A DNA stretch of 64,000 nt, taken from contig CM057135.1 of NCBI GenBank assembly GCA_029964075.1, positions 20,548,863-20,612,862 on the forward strand, in the 5' to 3' direction. The notes beneath the pieces are model-generated. The model saw nothing but the letters and a program-made list of their open reading frames with translations. It was not told the DNA's origin and searched no databases. Position 1 is the first letter of the stretch; every line of letters starts with the position of its first letter. The position numbers and the translations under genes were made by a program. Shown in pieces: positions 35,298 to 46,928 of this stretch. Origin of the DNA: Patiria pectinifera. Taxonomy: Eukaryota > Echinodermata > Asteroidea > Valvatida > Asterinidae.

Positions 35298-36150
35298 GTG
35301 TAGCTCGCTGGAGAAACCGTCTTGACTCATATTTCTTTTTTATCTTTCTTCTGAACTTCTGTTTTAGTCGCTGTCTTGATTTACGTTTAGCTAAATCTAT
35401 TGTATCGTCATCAGCACTGGTTTGGAGTACTATCGGTCTTTCATCTGGCAGTGATTGATGTTCTGTAGTATCAGATTCATCTGTAACATCGGGTCCATCA
35501 GGAGCTTGCTGTGGATTCAACAGCATCATCTGATTAGCTTCATCTGCTGATTCCATTATAGTGTAATATGCTGCTTCTTTTTCTTCAGCTTCAGCCATTG
35601 CATTTTGTACCTCTCTTTTATTGTCTTTATGATTTCCTATTCCATAGTGCTGCTTCGCCTTTTTTGACGAAAGATGACTTGTGGCTGCAAACTTGATAAG
35701 GCGCTTGTCTTTCTCAGAAGAGGCCAATTTCTGCAGCGAAGCTTAGTTTGTCTCTGCTGAGTGCTGGAGCTTCGTCACTGGATTTGGAACTAAACTTATC
35801 TAGAATTTGGTAAAACGTAGCATAATCTGTTCTGCAATCCTTTTCAAGCACATATATTGCTTGCCAACCATTTTTTTTCCACTAGAAGTCGAGTCTCTTG
35901 ATAATGTAACGAGTACTACAGGCATCTTCCCCAATCTTTTAGCAGCAGTATATGTGTTATGTTCACCCCTGGCAGTGTGAGTTGCGATAACCTAGTATTG
36001 CGCCCTCTCGTGGTCCTCGTAGTTTTTCGCTCAAGTTACACAATTGTCAGTCACGCCAAGTTTTAATCCATTTTTAGTGCCCATTTTTCCATCTTTTTGA
36101 GACCACTCTATACCGATAGCCTTACACCAGAAGACCACTGGTGAGTTTAA
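35298..36150 (-). pseudogene. Transposase-like gene, upstream part, decayed
   Basis: Minus-strand frames read onward toward the foldback element. VFWCKAIGIEWSQKDGKMG (about 36130) is followed by stops. GWQAIYVLEKDCRTDYATF (from about 35870) comes after a shift in the T8 run at 35871-35878. A shift near 35730 leads into SSEKDKRLIKFAATSHLSS, an Ala/Glu-rich helix, and a basic stretch ending KKYESRRFLQ at the foldback boundary. Without the insertion this stretch joins the region at 32281. I recognise no domain. Position and strand suggest it is the N-terminal side of the DDE-like protein. Confidence 0.5.
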
Positions 36151-37344
36151 GATTCCATTTATACTTGTGTTAGTGATTATTGATCGTTATTTGATGAGTA
36201 ATTTGTATCGTAATTTTCAGTCACATTTTGCCACCATGATTTGCTGTATCGCATCGATAATTTTCTTGTGCCTAGCGAAAACTTCCCTGATTTTGTGCCT
36301 TAGAATTTTCCTCAATATCGAGGCCAGTTTCTCAGATGAACTGACTGTAATGTTCAGTATTGTTTTCTGGTCAAGAAACAGTGGATATTTGGTCATTTTA
36401 TGTTTTCATATCGACGATTTTGGAATGTAATATGAGGTTAGGAACTTAGTTTTTGTGTGCACACGAGGCCTGCCTAAGCACATGCTCTCGCCATTTTTTC
36501 CATGAATATTCATGAGCTGGATTCCATATTTGGGATTAGCGTATCCTTATTTGGAAATTGCAGTAGTGCTGCAAGGTTTACAGTTTATTTAGGAACTATG
36601 CATTTTTCTTTATTTTAGGTTGATGATTTCAGTAATCCAGACCCATAGGAAGTTTGAGGACACTTCATCTTTTGGAGAGCACAGTTCTGTAGGTTAATTT
36701 CCATAGATTATCTAATGTGAATGTACTATCCCTTGGAGTTTTTGAGATGATATTATGCACCTACCTTTGTGATGTTTCTTATACATGTATCAGTTTGACA
36801 TATTACTTTTTGATCTTTCAATATTTTATTTATATTTTTATGTCTGGTGGTGTTAAATCTCTTGCCAACCTGTGTACATTTGTGCACATTGTTAATTGTA
36901 CTTAGTGTATTTTCCTTGTATTTCTTGTTTTTCACCACATGTGGTCCACCCACGACACAGGAATGAGAATAAAGCAGTCAAAGTTCAAAAAATCCTGTAT
37001 TAGTCAGAGGTTAACTTGTCGGAGAGAGGGCGCCCTCGGCGCTCCATGTTCGTCATAATATGCCTTGTACTTCATTGACGGATAGCAAGCCGCCCACACA
37101 GAGGAAAGTTTCACTGGCTGATGTTGTTAAATAAAAAATGCTGCATGAATATCTGCTGTGCAGCAACCTCCTGACACGTTTATTTCTACAAACATACTCA
37201 CAGATTTTTGCATATTATTGCAAACTTAAACCATTGAATGGTGATACCTGAACAAATGGGTGCGGTCGACACTTGGCATTTTTGATATTGAGAACTTTTG
37301 CTGATTCATGAAGGAAAACACCCAACTTTCTTTGGTCTAGTCAT
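36151..37344. other. No coding signal seen
   Basis: This stretch lies between the transposase-like frames and the 36-bp array. It is AT-rich and may be an intron or intergenic. I found no conserved frame or element ends. Confidence 0.35.
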
Positions 37345-40300
37345 GCAACCTCAACATCTGAACTGGTTTGAGGTTTAGCAACGTCAGTTTCATCTGCCTG
37401 AGATTGAGGTTTAGCAACGCCAGTTTCATCTACCTGGGGATGATGTTTGGTGATGCCAGTTTCATCTTCCTGGGGATGAAGTTTGGTGATGCCAGTTTCA
37501 TCTGCCTGGGGATGAGGTTTGGTGATGCCAGTTTCATCTACCTGGGGATGAGGTTTGGTGACGCCAGTTTCATCTGCCTGGGGATGAGGTTTGGTGATAC
37601 CAGTTTCATCTCCCTGGGGATGAGGTTTGGTGACGCCAGTTTCATCTCCCTGGGGATGAGGTTTGGTGATGCCAGTTTCATCTGCCTGGGGATGAGGTTT
37701 GGTGATGCCAGTTTCATCTCCCTGGGGATGAGGTTTGGTGAAGCCAGTTTGATCTACCTGGGGATGAGGTTTGGTGATAACAATTTCATCTCCCTGGGGA
37801 TGAGGTTTGGTGATGACAGTTTCATCTGCCTGGGGATGAGGTTTGGTGATGCCAGTTTCATCTCCCTGGGGATGAGGTTTGGTGATGCCAGTTTGATCTA
37901 CCTGGGGATAAGGTTTGGTGATAACAGTTTCATCTGCCTGGGGATGAGGTCTGGTGATGCCAGTTTCATCTGCCTGGGGATGAGGTTTGTGATGCCAGTT
38001 TCATCTCCCTGGGGATGACGTTTGGTGATGCCAGTTTCATCTACCTGGGGATGACGTTTGGTGATGCCAGTTTCATCTACCTGGGGATGAGGTTTGGTGA
38101 TAACAGTTTCATCTCCCTGGGGATGAGGTTTGGTGATGCCAGTTTCATCTGCCTGAGATTGAGGTTTAGCAACGCCAGTTTCATCTACCTGGGGATGATG
38201 TTTGGTGATGCCAGTTTCATCTTCCTGGGGATGAAGTTTGGTGATGCCAGTTTCATCTGCCTGGGGATGAGGTTTGGTGATGCCAGTTTCATCTACCTGG
38301 GGATGAGGTTTGGTGACGCCAGTTTCATCTGCCTGGGGATGAGGTTTGGTGATACCAGTTTCATCTCCCTGGGGATGAGGTTTGGTGACGCCAGTTTCAT
38401 CTCCCTGGGGATGAGGTTTGGTGATGCCAGTTTCATCTGCCTGGGGATGAGGTCTGGTGATGCCAGTTTCATCTCCCTGGGGATGAGGTTTGGTGATGCC
38501 AGTTTGATCTACCTGGGGATGAGGTTTGGTGATAACAGTTTCATCTCCCTGGGGATGAGGTTTGGTGATGCCAGTTTCATCTGCCTGAGATTGAGGTTTA
38601 GCAACGCCAGTTTCATCTACCTGGGGATGATGTTTGGTGATGCCAGTTTCATCTTCCTGGGGATGAAGTTTGGTGATGCCAGTTTCATCTGCCTGGGGAT
38701 GAGGTTTGGTGACGCCAGTTTCATCTCCCTGGGGATGAAGTTTGGTGATGCCAGTTTCATCTGCCTGGGGATGAGGTTTGGTGATGCCAGTTTCATCTAC
38801 CTGGGGATGAGGTTTGGTGACGCCAGTTTCATCTGCCTGGGGATGAGGTTTGGTGATACCAGTTTCATCTCCCTGGGGATGAGGTTTGGTGACGCCAGTT
38901 TCATCTCCCTGGGGATGAGGTTTGGTGATGCCAGTTTCATCTGCCTGGGGATGAGGTTTGGTGATGCCAGTTTCATCTCCCTGGGGATGAGGTTTGGTGA
39001 TGCCAGTTTGATCTACCTGGGGATGAGGTTTGGTGATAACAGTTTCATCTCCCTGGGGATGAGGTTTGGTGATGACAGTTTCATCTGCCCGGGGATGAGG
39101 TTTGGTGATGCCAGTTTCATCTCCCTGGGGATGAGGTTTGGTGATGCCAGTTTGATCTACCTGGGGATAAGGTTTGGTGATAACAGTTTCATCTGCCTGG
39201 GGATGAGGTCTGGTGATGCCAGTTTCATCTGCCTGGGGATGAGGTTTGTGATGCCAGTTTCATCTCCCTGGGGATGACGTTTGGTGATGCCAGTTTCATC
39301 TCCCTGGGGATGACGTTTGGTGATGCCAGTTTCATCTACCTGGGGATGAGGTTTGGTGATAACAGTTTCATCTCCCTGGGGATGAGGTTTGGTGATGCCA
39401 GTTTCATCTCCCTGGGGATGAGGTTTGGTGATATCAGTTTCATCTACCTGGGGATGACGTTTGGTGATGCCAGTTTGATCTACCTGGGGATGAGGTTTGG
39501 TGATAACAGTTTCATCTCCCTGGGGATGAGGTTTGGTGATGCCAGTTTCATCTGCCTGGGGATGAGGTTTGGTGATGCCAGTTTCATCTCCCTGGGGATG
39601 AGGTTTGGTGATGCCAGTTTGATCTACCTGGGGATAAGGTTTGGTGATAACAGTTTCATCTGCCTGGGGATGAGGTCTGGTGATGCCAGTTTCATCTGCC
39701 TGGGGATGAGGTTTGTGATGCCAGTTTCATCTCCCTGGGGATGAGGTTGGTGATGCCAGTTTCATCTCCCTGGGGATGAGGTTTGGTGATGCCGGTTTGA
39801 TCTACCTGGGGATAAGGTTTGGTGATAACAGTTTCATCTGCCTGGGGATGAGGTCTGGTGATGCCAGTTTCATCTGCCTGGGGATGAGGTTTGTGATGCC
39901 AGTTTCATCTGCCTGGGGATGAGGTTTGGTGATGCCAGTTTCATCTACCTGGGGATGACGTTTGGTGATGCCAGTTTCATCTCCCTGGGGATGAGGTTTG
40001 GTGACGCCAGTTTCATCTGCCTGGGGATGAGGTTTGGTGATGCCAGTTTCATCTGCCTAGGGATGAGGTTTGGTGATGCCAGTTTCATCTGCCTGGGGAT
40101 GAGGTTTGGTGATGCCAGTTTCATCTACCTGGGGATGAGGTTTGGCGACGCCAGTTTCATCTGCCTGGGGATGACGTTTGGTGATGCCAGTTTCATCTCC
40201 CTGGGGATGAGGTTTTGTGATGCCAGTTTCATCTCCCTGGGGATGAGGTTTGGTGATGCCAGTTTCATCTCCCTGGGGATGAGGTTTGGTGATGCCAGTT

Positions 40301-41660
40301 TGATCTACCTGGGGATAAGGTTTGGTGATAACAGTTTCATCTGCCTGGGGATGAGGTCTGGTGATGCCAGTTTCATCTGCCTGGGGATGAGGTTTGTGAT
40401 GCCAGTTTCATCTCCCTGGGGATGAGGTTGGTGATGCCAGTTTCATCTCCCTGGGGATGAGGTTTGGTGATGCCGGTTTGATCTACCTGGGGATAAGGTT
40501 TGGTGATAACAGTTTCATCTGCCTGGGGATGAGGTCTGGTGATGCCAGTTTCATCTGCCTGGGGATGAGGTTTGTGATGCCAGTTTCATCTGCCTGGGGA
40601 TGAGGTTTGGTGATGCCAGTTTCATCTACCTGGGGATGACGTTTGGTGATGCCAGTTTCATCTCCCTGGGGATGAGGTTTGGTGACGCCAGTTTCATCTG
40701 CCTGGGGATGAGGTTTGGTGATGCCAGTTTCATCTGCCTAGGGATGAGGTTTGGTGATGCCAGTTTCATCTGCCTGGGGATGAGGTTTGGCGACGCCAGT
40801 TTCATCTGCCTGGGGATGACGTTTGGTGATGCCAGTTTCATCTCCCTGGGGATGAGGTTTTGTGATGCCAGTTTCATCTCCCTGGGGATGAGGTTTGGTG
40901 ATGCCAGTTTCATCTCCCTGGGGATGAGGTTTGGTGATGCCAGTTTCATCTCCCTGGGGATGAGGTTTGGTGACGCCAGTTTCATCTGCCTTGGGATGAG
41001 GTTTGGTGATGCCAGTTTCATCTCCCTGGGGATGAGGTTTGGTGATGCCAGTTTCATATGCATGGGGATGAGGTTTGGTGATGACAGTTTCATCTGCCTG
41101 GGGATGAGGTTTGGAGATGCCAGTTTCATCTGCCTGGGGATGAGGTTTGGTGATGCCAGTTTCATCTCCCTGGGGATGAGGTTTGGTGATGCCAGTTTCA
41201 TCTCCCTGGGGATGAGGTTTGGTGATGCCAGTTTCATCTCCCTGGGGATGAGGTTTGGTGACGCCAGTTTCATCTGCCTTGGGATGAGGTTTGGTGATGC
41301 CAGTTTCATATGCATGGGGATGAGGTTTGGTGATGCCAGTTTGATCTGCCTGGGGATGAGGTTTGGAGATGCCAGTTTCATCTGCCTGGGGATGAGGTTT
41401 GGAGATGCCAGTTTCATCTGCCTGGGGATGAGGTTTGGTGATGCCAGTTTCATCTCCCTGGGGATGAGGTTTGGTGATGCCAGTTTCATATGCATGGGGA
41501 TGAGGTTTGGTGATGCCAGTTTGATCTGCCTGGGGATGAGGTTTGGAGATGCCAGTTTCATCTGCCTGGGGATGAGGTTTGGAGATGCCAGTTTCATCTG
41601 CCTGGGGATGAGGTTTGGTGATGCCAGTTTCATCTCCCTGGGGATGAGGTGTGGCGACAT
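37345..41660 (-). repeat. 36-bp coding-type array (12-residue unit), about 120 copies
   Basis: The unit, read on the minus strand, gives PHPQADETGITK with A/G at position 5 and I/V at position 10. The + strand reads MRFGDASFICLG, but the minus strand is the sensible coding strand because its frame continues from non-repeat exon sequence at 41670-41740. Larger blocks are repeated: a KPQSQADET variant at about 37399, 38153 and 38586, and a block of about 680 bp at 39.7-40.4 and 40.4-41.1 kb. One-base deletions in GAGGTTTGGTG occur near 37983, 39240, 39709, 39742, 39887, 40390, 40423 and 40567. The first in-frame stop met from the upstream side is TAG at 40738-40740. The array ends with SSDVEVA and a stop near 37349. 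Confidence 0.85.
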
Positions 41661-44600
41661 CAATTCCATTTGGCTGGCATTCCATTACAAGTTGCACATT
41701 CTTATCAACTATCTCTTCTTTAATTTTTTTCTTTGGATGCAACGCAGATCACGCTTAGCCTTTTTATCTTTTTGGAGCAGATTATTCATTTCTATTCTGC
41801 AGACACGTTGCTTTTGCTGGAGGGTTTTTATTTTCTCACGAAGACATTCTGCTTCTTCATCCTTCTCACAGCTTACTTTGATGCTACATTTGCTTTCTGC
41901 TATGGCTTTGTCTTTATACCATTTAATTCTTCCTCTAATTCTTGTATTCTTTCCCCTCTGGCTGTTTTGGTCCATCTTGCATTCACACCTTCACCTTTCT
42001 TAGCCTTGTCTTTCTTGCTTTCTGACTTCCCCTTAGCAAATGCATACGTCTTGTTTACTACTTCCCTCCCCATTTCTAGAAGTTTACCTTTACCCCCATT
42101 CTCTGTTAAAATGAGTGGATTTTTTGTCAAAATTTGGGCACATGCCTTATTCACTGTGCTGTTATATCTGGCATTTTTCCCACTTTCATCTAAAATTTTT
42201 GCTTTTTTTTACAAAGCTCTTATTTACTGTTGGTGTTGCCAAAAACTCTAGAAGCGTAGCTTGTCTCTGGGTAGTCTTGGGTGAAGCGGATCTCTTGAGC
42301 GTAGTCTGTCTCTTGTCCTGAGGGCTTGCATTCATCGTTGGTTCATCTATAATTGAAACAAAAATCAAATTCAAGATGCAATTAGAACAAGTAGATCAGT
42401 ACACTAGGCGATGCGTAATATATGTCCCTGCCCCTAATTTCACTATCAAAAACCTGAGTTTGTGTGAGAGATAAACTTTGACCTTGGTATGTCGCCTTCC
42501 ACCTAATTAACATAATGAAGGTTCCCACATTTTGGTTCAAAATGGACTTCAACTTTTCAAATGAGTCCAATTTTATGTTCAGGTTTTAATAACATCTTTA
42601 CAAAGTATTGTCGTGAGTTACAAACAGTCCGACCATCAGGGCGGGTATTATGCCCGCAAGGAAGCCAGAGGCGGGTAACATTTGCGTCGAGTGGGTTACT
42701 TTTAAAAAGTACACGCACGGTTTGGTAGTAACAATTTTTAGTGTTGTTACTGTATAATAATATAATAATAATTTAAGAGGCTAATCACCCTTACTCGCAG
42801 CTGGGATGCTGAATTGCGAAGGATGCGGCTACAACGTGGTCGAGTCGCTGGCACGTAAAGGCGCTAGGCCAGGTTGGACGAAGTCTTCATTGCAATACGA
42901 CTAACGTCCAGGACAAGACTTTTCTACATGAAACCATACAACATTTTTACCCGAGTTTTGTTATGTTTTACCTCGTTATAGAAGCTAATATTTCACGCCT
43001 ACATACTCTATGTATCCTTATCTGTTGGGTTGCTGGGTTCAGGAATTCCATATGCGATGCTGACTGACGTTAATCAGGAAAATAAACTCCACTAAACAAT
43101 AAATAATAAACTTGTACGTGTTTGTAGTCGCTTTTCATCAGTTTATTCCCAGAGTCGTACGTCATGTACAATGTACATGATATGTACAAATGTACGTGCG
43201 TACAATCCGAAAGCGCGCACGCACGCTAAGCGCCCTCATTTGTTTAGTTTTGGTTGGAACCTTGACGTTACTCCAGCCAACCGATGTCAGGAAAACGCTC
43301 AACCAATGACCAAAGCCGAAACGTGTTTCTGGTAACTAGCGCGAAAACACGCTCGGTCATTGGATTAGCGACCGCACCTTCAAGTAAGTGCGCGTGCGTA
43401 TGAGGGTGGTTACTAAGCAAATCGCGCGTGCGCACTGCATATTTATGCAGCATAGTCTGTCCCCCGGACCAGATGTGATATGAGCGTTGAGAATAATTAT
43501 AGGGAACCAGACTACACGCTGCACAGTACAGACGTTCATGATGTACGACTAGAATAGACTCGGCGGTGAGAAACTGATGAAAAGAGACTAAACACGTAGA
43601 AGTTTAACGATGCTTTCGAGTTTATTTTCCTGATTGACGTCAGTCAGCATCGCATATGGAATTCCTGAACCCAGCGTGCTAACAGATAAGGACACATAGA
43701 ATACTACGACGTAAAAATTAGCTTCTCCAACAAGGTAAAAATATTAAAATTATTTGGTCAGAAATGTTTTTGTTCGGTTGTGAGCACATGTGTACTCAGG
43801 ACTCCCTCCGTAACGTAGGGAGGAAAGGGAGTCCACCAGGGCTAGTAAAGGCGCCTGTGGCAGCCGGCCACATCGACCCATATGACCACGGAGCACAGCC
43901 TAAGATCGAGAGTGTTTGATTTTTACAGAGGGAGGAAAACCGGAGGGCCTGGAGAAAAACCCTCGTGGTGCAGGAGAGAACCAACGCACAACTCTACTCA
44001 CGTACGGTCCGAGCCGGGAATCGAGCCTGGGCCGGAGTGGTGAGAGGCAAGCGCTTTATGCACTAGCCACCCATGCCATTGGGCTGTTAAGATTACATTC
44101 GAACTGGCGAGTTGGCAAACCAAAATTAAGATACACCCCTGCCAACCAACCAGTGTGCATGATAATGCAACCATTTTTTTATGACAGATATCAATGCACA
44201 TCTTGCATAATTAATATGGGAAGCTTCCTCTGGATATTTGCATCATTAACATTAATACAGTTTATGAATAAATGTCAACATACATGTTTCGGATGAAGTG
44301 TCAGAGCCACGTGATGATGTAGTAGGCGAAGAGGGCAATGAGTCCACCTCAACTTCACCTTCAGCTGGGAACATAAACAGGATAGAATAATCAATACAAG
44401 CAGTTTATCTATACAGTCCTACCAGTAATCTGAGGGGACCATTTTTCCTTTTTTTTTCCTATGGTTTGATAAATAACCTTTCAGGAATAGCTTCTAATAC
44501 TATATTGATTTTTAACTATGGTTGTACCATGGGATAATAGGTGAAGAAAAATTATCATTTGACTGAAAGAATAAAAGAAACGGGTCAATATTTCTATTAC

Positions 44601-45364
44601 TTTAAAACCAGATTTGACGTGCTGTTATATTTATAGCACTACAGCAGTACTCGAGTTTGTATTGCAATTCCATAAAAAATAAAAAGGAACTCATTGGTAA
44701 GGTCTAATAAGCAGTGGCAGTGTAAATGACACAGTACTATTGACATGTAATTTTTGGTATATTATACAAAGTCTACTTACTTGTTTGTTGATGGTCAGAT
44801 GCACCAGCAGTACATGTAGATGTTGATGGCACTTCATCATTAAAGAAAACAAAGTAGATAGGTTCAGATTCTTGCAGGAAGGCAAACAGTTCACAGTCGT
44901 CTACATCTGTGCCGTCAGATAACCTCAGGCACTTGAATTTCTTTTTTTCCTTTTGCAGCTTTGTGACACCTGAAAATGGGATTTTTTATGGCATTAATTG
45001 TCTGGAAAAATATTTCTGGTACATTATACCATTTGTTTTGGAAAGGAAAACTACACAACTTTGTCAGTGGATGGGAAAAACGTCTGAAGTGCATTGCATT
45101 TGGAATTAACATATGCCACCAAATGAAAAATTCTGTTCACCTAGGCATAAAAGAAACACAATAAAAGCAAACAGCCAAAAGATTTAACAAATCTACTTTT
45201 GAAAATTTGGTGTGTTGTTAATGTGCTCGCTATAAATTACAGCACAAGTGTAGCGAGGCTCTTCTGCTCACCTTTGTCTATTAGCTCATCCAGTGATTTG
45301 GCCAACACGAGTTTCTTATTCTCTGCGTGCCAATTTTTTTTTGGGGGGGGGTTGCCATTTGTGA
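40738..45364 (-). CDS. Multi-exon gene: CIDE-N-like domain, coiled coil, dodecapeptide repeats
   Basis: Exons (minus strand): about 45364-45272, 44969-44781, 44364-44284, and 42346 onward. The three introns begin GTGAGC, GTAAGT and GTATGT, end in AG, and all join in phase. Exons 1-2 encode LVLAKSLDELIDK then CLRLSDGTDVDDCELFAFL and PIYFVFF, which resembles CIDE-N domains (protein-interaction modules of DFF/CIDE proteins). Exon 3 is Ser/Thr/Glu-rich. Exon 4 encodes KILDESGKNARYNSTV, a Lys-rich segment, a coiled coil (ERIQELEEEL; CLREKIKTLQQKQ), and then about 25 PHPQADETGITK units to TAG at 40738. Exon 4 needs three frame changes: at T8 42203-42210, near 41935, and at T7 41724-41730. The start codon is unclear; an ATG near 45357 is out of frame across a C9/A9 run. 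Function is unknown. It is either host-derived or part of a transposon gene. Confidence 0.6.
42967..43741. mobile_element. Inverted-repeat element with arms of about 205 bp
   Basis: The arms 42967-43170 and 43533-43741 match in inverted orientation (GGGTTCAGGAATTCCATATG, CGATGCTGACTGACGT, TTTTCATCAGTTT). The loop is GC-richer with CpG-containing repeats. It lies in intron 3 of the CIDE-N-like gene, carries no transposase and may be a large MITE. Confidence 0.6.
43798..44095 (-). mobile_element. tRNA-derived SINE
   Basis: Read on the minus strand, an A-box-like GTGGCTAGTGCATAAAGCG (near 44055-44073) is followed by the B box GGCTCGATTCCC (44016-44027). Next comes a body with GGTTCTCTCCTGCACC and CTCCGGTTTTCCTCCC, motifs seen in several animal SINE bodies. 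The 3' end (near 43798) forms a short hairpin from GGACTCC and GGAGTCC. It lies in intron 3 of the CIDE-N-like gene. Confidence 0.6.
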
Positions 45365-46021
45365 CTTTTAGTATAGCGTGTAAAGTAAATAAAGATCATT
45401 ATTGGCCTGATAGTGATTCATAAATAAAAGCAGGGAACTATACGTATACAGCAATTTTTTACTAGTATTATAGTCGGTGCTCTTGACATTTATTTTGTAT
45501 AAGCCTAGAGATGACAATTTTGCCAAATTATTTTCCCAAATAATTTGGGAAGCTCCTTCCTAGAAAATCTTGGTGTTGCGTTGGGTGTTTGGAGAGAAAT
45601 TGTGCAAACTAACTTTAACAATAGTAACTAACACTGTAAGAATGTTGACATGCCATTGCCAAACCTGGACGCCGGAGATGACAATGACACAAATCCCCCT
45701 CTATCTATGCAATGCCTGATAGTGATAAAGGACCAAGATCCACAAGAAATACCATGCAGACTCGTGCAGGATCAGCATCTACAGAGGATGGTGCGGAAAT
45801 TACGCTCTAATCTATGCCTTACCCGATCATTAAAAAAAACAACCAGGATCTCATTTAATTAGCATGATTAGGGCACGATAGGAATGAAGTCCACGTGACA
45901 TCTGGACCAGGAACGCGAAATGTACATCATGACAACAACTAGCCTTAGTCTATGGCCCACAGTACTTATTGTACATACTTGGCCATCCCCATACGCATGT
46001 GTGTACAAAAAGTTGGTTATT
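45365..46021. other. No recognisable gene
   Basis: This is upstream of the first recognised exon of the minus-strand gene, so promoter or further 5' exons could lie here. None could be identified by eye. Confidence 0.3.
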
Positions 46022-46084
46022 TTCAACCAAAAAATTACCAAACTCAAATGGAAATCAATCGCGTTCATACTCGCCATGTGGGCT

Positions 46085-46582
46085 CAGTCTCGCAAGCGCC
46101 CGCAAATTTCATCAAAATTAGGACTTGGCGGTGCTTACTTTTGGCGAAATTCGTCGTTGAAATTTTCAAAATGTCCATCGACACTTCAACTTCTCAAGGT
46201 TGTTGTCATCATGCATCGGACGAGGTCTGGCTCCGCAACAAAAATATTCGGACGATTGCTTTTTCGGTTCGGGAACCAGACTGTACATTTATCGTGTGAA
46301 TACGCAGGCGCACATGGCTAACGGTAATTCGCCCGCCGCAAGACGAAATACGTGTGCGCCTTCGTATTCACACGATACATGTACAGTCTGGTTCCCGAAC
46401 CGAAAAAGCAATCGTCCGAATATTTTGGTTGCGGAGCCAGACCTCGTCCGATGCATGATGACAACAACCGTGAGAAGTTGAAGCGTTGATGGAGATTTTG
46501 AAAATTTCAACGACGAATTTCGCCAAAAGTAAACACCGCTAAGTCCTAATTTTGATGAAATTTGCGAACGCTTGCGAGACTG
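46085..46582. repeat. Near-palindrome with 233-bp arms
   Basis: The arms 46085-46317 and 46351-46582 are inverted copies with few differences, separated by a loop of about 33 bp (GGTAATTCGCCCGCCGCAAG). Both arms keep similar open frames, but the peptides have no family signature, so I read it as a foldback or MITE-like structure. Confidence 0.7.
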
Positions 46583-46813
46583 GATAATCGTTACTTTTAG
46601 GACCCCGTTCCTATATATAAGGTTAAGAGACTCGCCAAAACAGCTCACTAAATGACACTCAAAAGTGACATTCTGATACTTCTTGATAGTTTGAACAGCT
46701 GGTAATGACACCTTCCTTGAATATCAACAGTACGTTAAGTTTGTGGAAATAATAGGGCTGGGCTTTAATGTATGAGGGAAATTATGGAGTAAAAGACGAC
46801 GACGAAAAACCAG

Positions 46814-46928
46814 AAAACCAAGACGGCAACAGCCCGATGCTAATTGGCTGATAAAAAATAATTTTTTATCAGCCAATCAGCATCGGGCTTTCAGTAATTT
46901 TGCTCGGCACTGTTGCCATCTTGATTTT
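46814..46928. repeat. Palindrome with almost no loop
   Basis: GCCCGATGCTAATTGGCTGA followed by TAAAAAA is mirrored immediately by TTTTTTA and TCAGCCAATCAGCATCGGGC. Further out, AAGACGGCAACAG pairs with CTGTTGCCATCTT after a bulge. Confidence 0.7.

Noticed and set aside
37345-41660. CRISPR array
   Set aside because: Units are contiguous without spacers, eukaryotic context, and the repeat is protein-coding in period.
40626-41669. Second minus-strand frame of KLASPNLIPRQM repeats
   Set aside because: Also a by-product of the period. It does not connect to the upstream exons.
37368-42003. Long + strand frames of MRFGDASFICLG repeats (up to 467 codons)
   Set aside because: They arise because the 36-bp period keeps frames open. 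The opposite strand continues into unique exon sequence with splice sites and a sensible composition.
45920-46711. Paired open frames with SSKLGLGGAYFWRNSSLK
   Set aside because: Same inverted-repeat arm read twice; no start, no domain, no homologous signature.
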